Assembly (NCBI GenBank): GCA_020025375.1
Contig: JAHHSF010000011.1
Span: 1 to 17,785 of the forward strand
Reading direction: 5' to 3'
From: Oscillospiraceae bacterium
GTDB taxonomy: Bacteria > Bacillota > Clostridia > Oscillospirales > Oscillospiraceae
DNA: 17,785 nt
Shown: one piece after another, positions 14,314 through 17,785 of the stretch
Layout: each line of letters begins with the position of its first letter
Numbering within the stretch: position 1 is the first letter of the stretch
Translations under genes and position numbers: made by a program
Notes under the pieces: model-generated
Database searches by the model: none
The model's input: the letters and a program-made list of their open reading frames with translations, nothing else
What the model was told of the DNA's origin: nothing

Positions 14314-15369
14314 TTACAGGGCCGCGTCGCAGAAGGCACAACAGTCCGTCCCGCCGTTCTTTTTAGTGAGCGGGGGAAGGTAGAGCTCCTGCTGGGTGAT
14401 GCAGTTGGGATTATGGCAGACCGGGCCGTGTCCGATCTCCACCGGGTCTGGGGTCATGCGCTCCTGATTGGCCAGATCGGCCAGCAAAGACATTCGGGCG
14501 AACATTCCGTACCGGGCTTGCTCGAAGTAGACCGCCCGGGGGTCGTCGTCCACGTCCTGGGAAATCTCGTCCACCCGGGGCAGGGGGTGCATGATCAGCA
14601 GGTCGGACTTGGCCCGCTGCAGCTTGGCCCGGTCCAGAATATAGATACCCTTGTTCCGCTCATACTCCAGGGGGTCCACGAAGCGCTCCCGCTGGATGCG
14701 GGTCATATAGAGCACATCCAGTTGGGGGATGACGGAGTCCAGACCGGCGACCTCCACGTTCCAAAGGCCGTGCTCCTTCATAAAGCCCCGCATATAGTCG
14801 GGAACAGCCAGGTCCCGGGGGGAGATGAGGTAGAGCTTTACGTGGTCAAACTTGGCCAGGGCCTTGATGAGGGAGTGGACGGTGCGGCCGTACTTCAGGT
14901 CGCCGCAGAAGCCAATGCTCAGCCCGTCCACAGAGCCCCGGAGCCGGGTGATGGTAGTCAGGTCGGCGGTAGTCTGGGTGGGGTGCATATGGCCGCCGTC
15001 TCCGGCGTTGATGACGGGAACGTGGGAGTAGAGGCTGGCCGCCTTGGCGGCCCCTTCCCGGGGATGGCGCATGACCACTACGTCGGCGTAGCCCGAGACC
15101 ATTTTAATGGTGTCCTTCAGGGTCTCGCCCTTGGAGGTGGAGGTGGAACGAGGGTCGGCAAAGCCGAAGGTGGTACCGCCTACCCGGAGCATGGCTGTCT
15201 GAAAAGAGAAGTTGGTCCGGGTGGAGGGCTCGTAAAAGAGGTTGGCAGAGACCTTGCCGTAGCAGGCCTCCAAAAAGTCCTTGGGGTTGTCGATAATGGC
15301 TGAGGCCCGGGCGTAAAGCTCGTCCCACTCCTGCCGGGAAACGTCTCCAAAATCAATAAAATGCCGCAT
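14314..15369 (-). CDS. pyrB: Aspartate carbamoyltransferase catalytic chain with C-terminal zinc-ribbon-like tail, 351 aa
   Basis: Catalyses carbamoyl phosphate + aspartate to N-carbamoyl-aspartate in pyrimidine synthesis. The carbamoyl phosphate motif FYEPSTRT (45-52), the STSTSKGE loop (75-82), HPREG (102-106), NAGDGGHMHPTQ (121-132) and HPLPRVDEI identify it firmly. The family is normally about 305-310 residues. This chain continues for some 40 more, with cysteines at 318, 323, 343, 344 and 347: C-x4-C ... C-x2-C. The spacing and the CHNPNCI sequence recall the zinc domain of the regulatory chain PyrI, but no PyrI allosteric domain is attached. The start has AAAGGCGG about 8 bases upstream. 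It is a single-gene unit with its own promoter and terminator, unrelated to the catabolic island beside it. Confidence 0.96.
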   Translation of the reverse strand: MRHFIDFGDVSRQEWDELYARASAIIDNPKDFLEACYGKVSANLFYEPSTRTNFSFQTAMLRVGGTTFGFADPRSTSTSKGETLKDTIKMVSGYADVVVMRHPREGAAKAASLYSHVPVINAGDGGHMHPTQTTADLTTITRLRGSVDGLSIGFCGDLKYGRTVHSLIKALAKFDHVKLYLISPRDLAVPDYMRGFMKEHGLWNVEVAGLDSVIPQLDVLYMTRIQRERFVDPLEYERNKGIYILDRAKLQRAKSDLLIMHPLPRVDEISQDVDDDPRAVYFEQARYGMFARMSLLADLANQERMTPDPVEIGHGPVCHNPNCITQQELYLPPLTKKNGGTDCCAFCDAAL

Positions 15370-15408
15370 ATCTGTTCCGCCTTTCCGCTTGCCAGAAAAA
15401 TTTTTTTA

Positions 15409-15437
15409 AGTATATCACAGTGTCAAAGCCAGTACAA
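15409..15437 (-). promoter_or_regulatory. pyrB promoter
   Basis: On the minus strand TTGTAC (15437-15432), a 17-base spacer and TATACT (15414-15409) form a good sigma-70 promoter, about 40 bases upstream of the pyrB start. I see no PyrR-type attenuator in the short leader. Confidence 0.65.
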
Positions 15438-15539
15438 GCATCGAAACGACGATTTTCTGGTGAAACTGTCATTGTTTTTCTGGTATGAGGACTTCGCTTC
15501 GGGGAAAAGGTAAAGGAAAGCGAAAAAGGTGAGGAGCGC

Positions 15540-16061
15540 ATGGCGGTGTGGTTTTGGTATTTTGTTTATTACAGCTTTCTGGGTTTCGTGTTGGAAGTGG
15601 TCTTTGCCCGGCTTACCAGGCAGGAGAAGCGGGACAGAAAGTGTTTTTATCTGCTGCCCCTCTGTCCGGTGTACGGCCTGGGAGCCATCTCCATCCTGCT
15701 TTTGCCCCGGTGGGCGCAGGAGAACGCCCTTCTTTTGATTCTATTCGGCGGTTTGGCGGCCACGGCGGTGGAGTACCTGATGGGTCTCTTTGATGAAAAG
15801 GTGCTCGGGGTGCGTTTTTGGGACTACTCCCATTTACCGGGAAATGTGGGAAGCAAGGTTTGCCTGCCTTTTACCGTTGCCTGGGGGCTTCTGGCCCTGC
15901 TTCTGGTTCGGGTAGTCCACCCATGGGTGGCGGCGCTGACGGCCGCCACCCCACTCTGGCTCCTGCCCCCGGTGGCCGTGCTGGTGGCGGGGGACGGGCT
16001 TCGTTCCGCCCTCCTCCTCCGGCGGGCGGGTACCACCGAGGTCCTTAAATGGTACTCATAG
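15540..16061 (+). CDS. DUF1113 / 'putative ABC transporter permease' family membrane protein, 173 aa
   Basis: Small integral membrane protein of a family common in Firmicutes (PF06541 type); the name 'ABC transporter permease' is by annotation only and the function is unknown. Visible signature blocks are YSFLGFVLEVVFAR (11-24), LLPLCPVYGLGAISIL (38-53), VRFWDYSHLPGNVGSKVCL (91-109) and a Trp-Gly pair in VAWGLLALLL. About five hydrophobic segments are present. The start ATG has GAGGAG five bases upstream. It is divergent from pyrB, and its stop overlaps by six bases the stop of the convergent 70-aa gene. No partner ATPase is nearby. Confidence 0.8.
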   Translation: MAVWFWYFVYYSFLGFVLEVVFARLTRQEKRDRKCFYLLPLCPVYGLGAISILLLPRWAQENALLLILFGGLAATAVEYLMGLFDEKVLGVRFWDYSHLPGNVGSKVCLPFTVAWGLLALLLVRVVHPWVAALTAATPLWLLPPVAVLVAGDGLRSALLLRRAGTTEVLKWYS

Positions 16062-16268
16062 CCCCTTTAGCTCTTCCAGGGTCTCACGGATGACCTTTTG
16101 GGGGATGTAGACCTTTGCCAGGTCCATGAGTTGGGCCAGGGTCAGGCTGTGGGCCGCTCCCACCAGAGGGTGCTTCATCCACTTGCCGAACCGCCGCTCA
16201 AAGACAGCCTTGGACTTTGGGTTTTCCAGGAGCTCACGGACGGTGATTTGGTTGTTTCGCAGATTCAT
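16056..16268 (-). CDS. Small conserved-looking helical protein, 70 aa
   Basis: Function not recognised. The sequence MNLRNNQITVRELLENPKSK... reads as a compact helical domain: a helix with VRELLENPKSKAVFERRFGKW, a turn with KHPLVGAAHSLTL, and a helical end with IPQKVIRETLEELKGL. It resembles a short domain seen in Clostridia either alone or as a C-terminal add-on of larger proteins, from memory only. No cysteines, signal peptide or membrane segment is present. A GAGGTGA ribosome site 7-8 bases upstream supports translation. It lies downstream of nifU but beyond that gene's terminator, and its end overlaps by six bases the end of the convergent DUF1113 gene. Confidence 0.75.
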   Translation of the reverse strand: MNLRNNQITVRELLENPKSKAVFERRFGKWMKHPLVGAAHSLTLAQLMDLAKVYIPQKVIRETLEELKGL

Positions 16269-16314
16269 TGTTCTTCACCTCAAGGTACTCTATGCGGGGC
16301 GGCCCGGAGGTGTG

Positions 16315-16341
16315 AAAAGGCCGCCCGGTGGGCGGCCTTTT
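16315..16341 (-). terminator. Intrinsic terminator of the nifS-nifU operon
   Basis: AAAAGGCCGCCC (16315-16326) pairs perfectly with GGGCGGCCTTTT (16330-16341) around a three-base loop, a few bases past the nifU stop. Minus-strand reading ends in TTTTCACACC; the plus side carries five Ts. Confidence 0.88.
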
Positions 16342-16349
16342 TGCGGGGG

Positions 16350-16793
16350 TCAATGTCCACAGGAACAGCAGGAGCCGTGCTCGTTCTCCTCACAGGGGAG
16401 AACGCACTCGGGGGGCACGGGCAGGCCCTGCCGGGTAAAGTAGTCCCCCAGGGCGGCCTTGATGGCCTCCTCGGCAAGAACGGAGCAGTGCATCTTGTAG
16501 CCGGGTAGGCCGTCCAGGGCCTCGGCCACGGCGGCGTTGGTCAGCTTCAGGGCCTCCCCGATGGGCTTGCCCATAATGAGCTCAGTGGCCATGGAGGAGG
16601 TGGCGATGGCGGAGCCACAGCCAAAGGTCTTAAATTTCACGTCGGTGATAATACCGTCGTCGATTTTCAGGTACATCTTCATGATGTCGCCGCACTTGGG
16701 GTTGCCAACCTGGCCCACCCCGTCGGCGTTCTCAATGGTCCCCACGTTACGGGGGTGCTCAAAATGGTCCATGACCTTTTCAGAATACAGCAT
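16350..16793 (-). CDS. nifU: Fe-S cluster assembly scaffold NifU/IscU, 147 aa
   Basis: Scaffold on which new Fe-S clusters are built with sulfur from the adjacent cysteine desulfurase. The three conserved cysteines are Cys34 (NPKCGD), a second in KTFGCGSAIA (about 59) and a third in YKMHCSVLAEEA (about 102). The N-terminus MLYSEKVMDHFEHPRNVG is classic for the U-type scaffold. The chain ends in a Cys/His-rich tail (CVLPC ... CCSCGH, about 129-147), beyond the core fold, which may bind metal. AAAGGAG seven bases upstream of the ATG sets the start. It lies 18 bases after nifS, so both are one operon. The cluster would support, among others, the class I fumarase-type enzyme in this window. Confidence 0.95.
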   Translation of the reverse strand: MLYSEKVMDHFEHPRNVGTIENADGVGQVGNPKCGDIMKMYLKIDDGIITDVKFKTFGCGSAIATSSMATELIMGKPIGEALKLTNAAVAEALDGLPGYKMHCSVLAEEAIKAALGDYFTRQGLPVPPECVLPCEENEHGSCCSCGH

Positions 16794-16811
16794 AGTCGTT
16801 CTCCTTTCGAT

Positions 16812-17785
16812 TTAGAGGACCCAAGTGGGCTTTTGCTTTTTTTCGTCCCATACGGGGGACATTTTTCGAAGATAATCCACCACTGCGGGGACCTCCTTCA
16901 AAATCGCATCCACCTCTTCCCCGGTGTTTCCGTCGCTGAGAGAGAGGCGCAGGGAGCCATGGGCCACGGCGTGGGGCAGGCCGATGGACAGCAGGACGTG
17001 GGAGGGGTCCAGGGAGGCGGAGGAGCAGGCCGAGCCGGAGGAGGCGCAGATGCCCTTGGCATCCAGGTGGAGGAGAAGGGCCTCCCCCTCGGTGCCTTCA
17101 AAGACAAAGGAGGCGGTGCCAGGGAGGCGGTTTTCCGGATCGCCGGTGAGGGAGGCGTAAGGGAGGGCGGTAAGTCCGTCGATGAGCCGGTCCCGCAGGG
17201 CGGCCAGACGGCGGTTCTCCTCGGGCATCTTCTCCACCGCCTCTTTCAGGGCGGCGGCCATGCCGACCACCCCGGCCACGTTCTCAGTGCCCGAGCGGCG
17301 GCCCTTTTCCTGGCCGCCACCGGCGATGAGGGGGGGAAGGCGGAGACCCTTGCGGACATAGAGGGCGCCCACCCCACGGGGGCCATGGAACTTGTGGGCG
17401 GAGAAGCTCAGAAGATCGCAGTTCCAAGATTCCACATCAACTGGAATGTGGCCCACTGCCTGAACGGCGTCGGTATGGAAGAGGACTCCGGCTTCCCGGG
17501 CGATGGCCCCAATCTCGGCCACCGGCTCGATGGTGCCGATCTCGTTGTTGGCCGCCATGATGGAGATGAGGATGGTGTCGGGCCGAATGGCGGCTTTCAC
17601 CGCCGCCGGTTCCACCCTGCCGTACTGGTCCACGGGAAGGTAGGTGACCTCGTAACCCTCCTTCTCCATGGCTTCCAGGGTGTGCAGGATGGCGTGGTGC
17701 TCGATGGCGGAGGTGATGATGTGCTTACCGGGATTTTTCTTCAGCTTCATAAGCCCGGCAACCCCTCGGATGGCCCAGTTGTCGC
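16812..17785 (-). CDS. nifS: Cysteine desulfurase NifS/IscS, 5' end cut by window edge
   Basis: PLP enzyme that takes sulfur from cysteine for Fe-S cluster building. The open frame continues past the ATG at 17750 to the window edge, reading DNWAIRGVAGLMK, the region just after the usual TSGATEADN, so the start lies outside and the ATG at 17750 is internal. Motifs seen are TSAIEHHAILHT, MAANNEIGTIEP, FHTDAVQAVGHIPVD, the PLP-lysine segment SFSAHKFHGPRGVGALY, RSGTENVAGVVG, and the catalytic-cysteine loop in SSGSACSSAS. The first about 60-70 residues are missing. The C-terminal end, ...DEKKQKPTWVL, is complete. It is followed directly by its scaffold nifU. Confidence 0.96.
   Translation of the reverse strand, partial: DNWAIRGVAGLMKLKKNPGKHIITSAIEHHAILHTLEAMEKEGYEVTYLPVDQYGRVEPAAVKAAIRPDTILISIMAANNEIGTIEPVAEIGAIAREAGVLFHTDAVQAVGHIPVDVESWNCDLLSFSAHKFHGPRGVGALYVRKGLRLPPLIAGGGQEKGRRSGTENVAGVVGMAAALKEAVEKMPEENRRLAALRDRLIDGLTALPYASLTGDPENRLPGTASFVFEGTEGEALLLHLDAKGICASSGSACSSASLDPSHVLLSIGLPHAVAHGSLRLSLSDGNTGEEVDAILKEVPAVVDYLRKMSPVWDEKKQKPTWVL

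Overview
The window looks like a chromosomal segment from a GC-rich, anaerobic gut-type Firmicute. The best guess is class Clostridia, family Oscillospiraceae or a relative, in the range of Intestinimonas, Flavonifractor or Oscillibacter. The grounds are AGGAGG-type ribosome binding sites, clostridial-style nifS-nifU, a separate two-subunit class I fumarase pair, a TRAP-TAXI transporter, a 3-keto-5-aminohexanoate-cleavage-type enzyme and a Firmicute DUF1113-type membrane protein. This placement rests on gene content only; no 16S or other phylogenetic marker is present.

Layout. (1) Bases 1-6295, minus strand: one probable operon read right to left. It holds an MmgE/PrpD-family enzyme, class I fumarase-type alpha and beta subunits, class II fumarase FumC, an NAD(P)-malic enzyme and a thiolase that runs off the left edge. 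(2) Bases 6296-6721: a divergent control region. (3) Bases 6722-7573, plus: a beta-keto acid cleavage enzyme (BKACE, DUF849), closed by a strong bidirectional terminator. (4) Bases 7663-8472, minus: a GntR/FCD regulator. (5) Bases 8473-9066: a second, 594-base divergent control region with a structured leader. (6) Bases 9067-14199, plus: a MalY/PatB-type PLP enzyme, a two-part VOC (glyoxalase-like) protein, a fused DctQM TRAP permease and a TAXI-type binding lipoprotein. (7) Bases 14228-17785: housekeeping genes. These are two terminators, pyrB with an unusual C-terminal zinc-ribbon-like tail, a DUF1113 membrane protein, a 70-aa helical protein, nifU and a partial nifS.

How the genes work together. 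The key observation is a repeated palindrome, TGGTATACCA and variants, which has the form expected of a GntR/FadR-type operator. Copies lie on or next to all four promoters I can read in regions 2 and 5: the mmgE operon, the BKACE gene, the gntR gene and the malY operon. The gntR gene sits in the middle. I infer that regions 1-6 form one inducible regulon for uptake (TRAP-TAXI) and breakdown of an organic acid or substituted amino acid. Likely flows are a C-S or C-N beta-elimination (MalY), beta-keto acid cleavage with acetyl-CoA giving acetoacetate and a new acyl-CoA (BKACE), a dehydratase, epimerase or decarboxylase step (MmgE/PrpD), fumarate to malate to pyruvate (fumarases, malic enzyme), and thiolysis to acetyl-CoA or feed into butyrate synthesis (thiolase). 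The substrate cannot be read from the sequence. Several enzymes carry departures from family motifs that suggest the set is not a textbook pathway.
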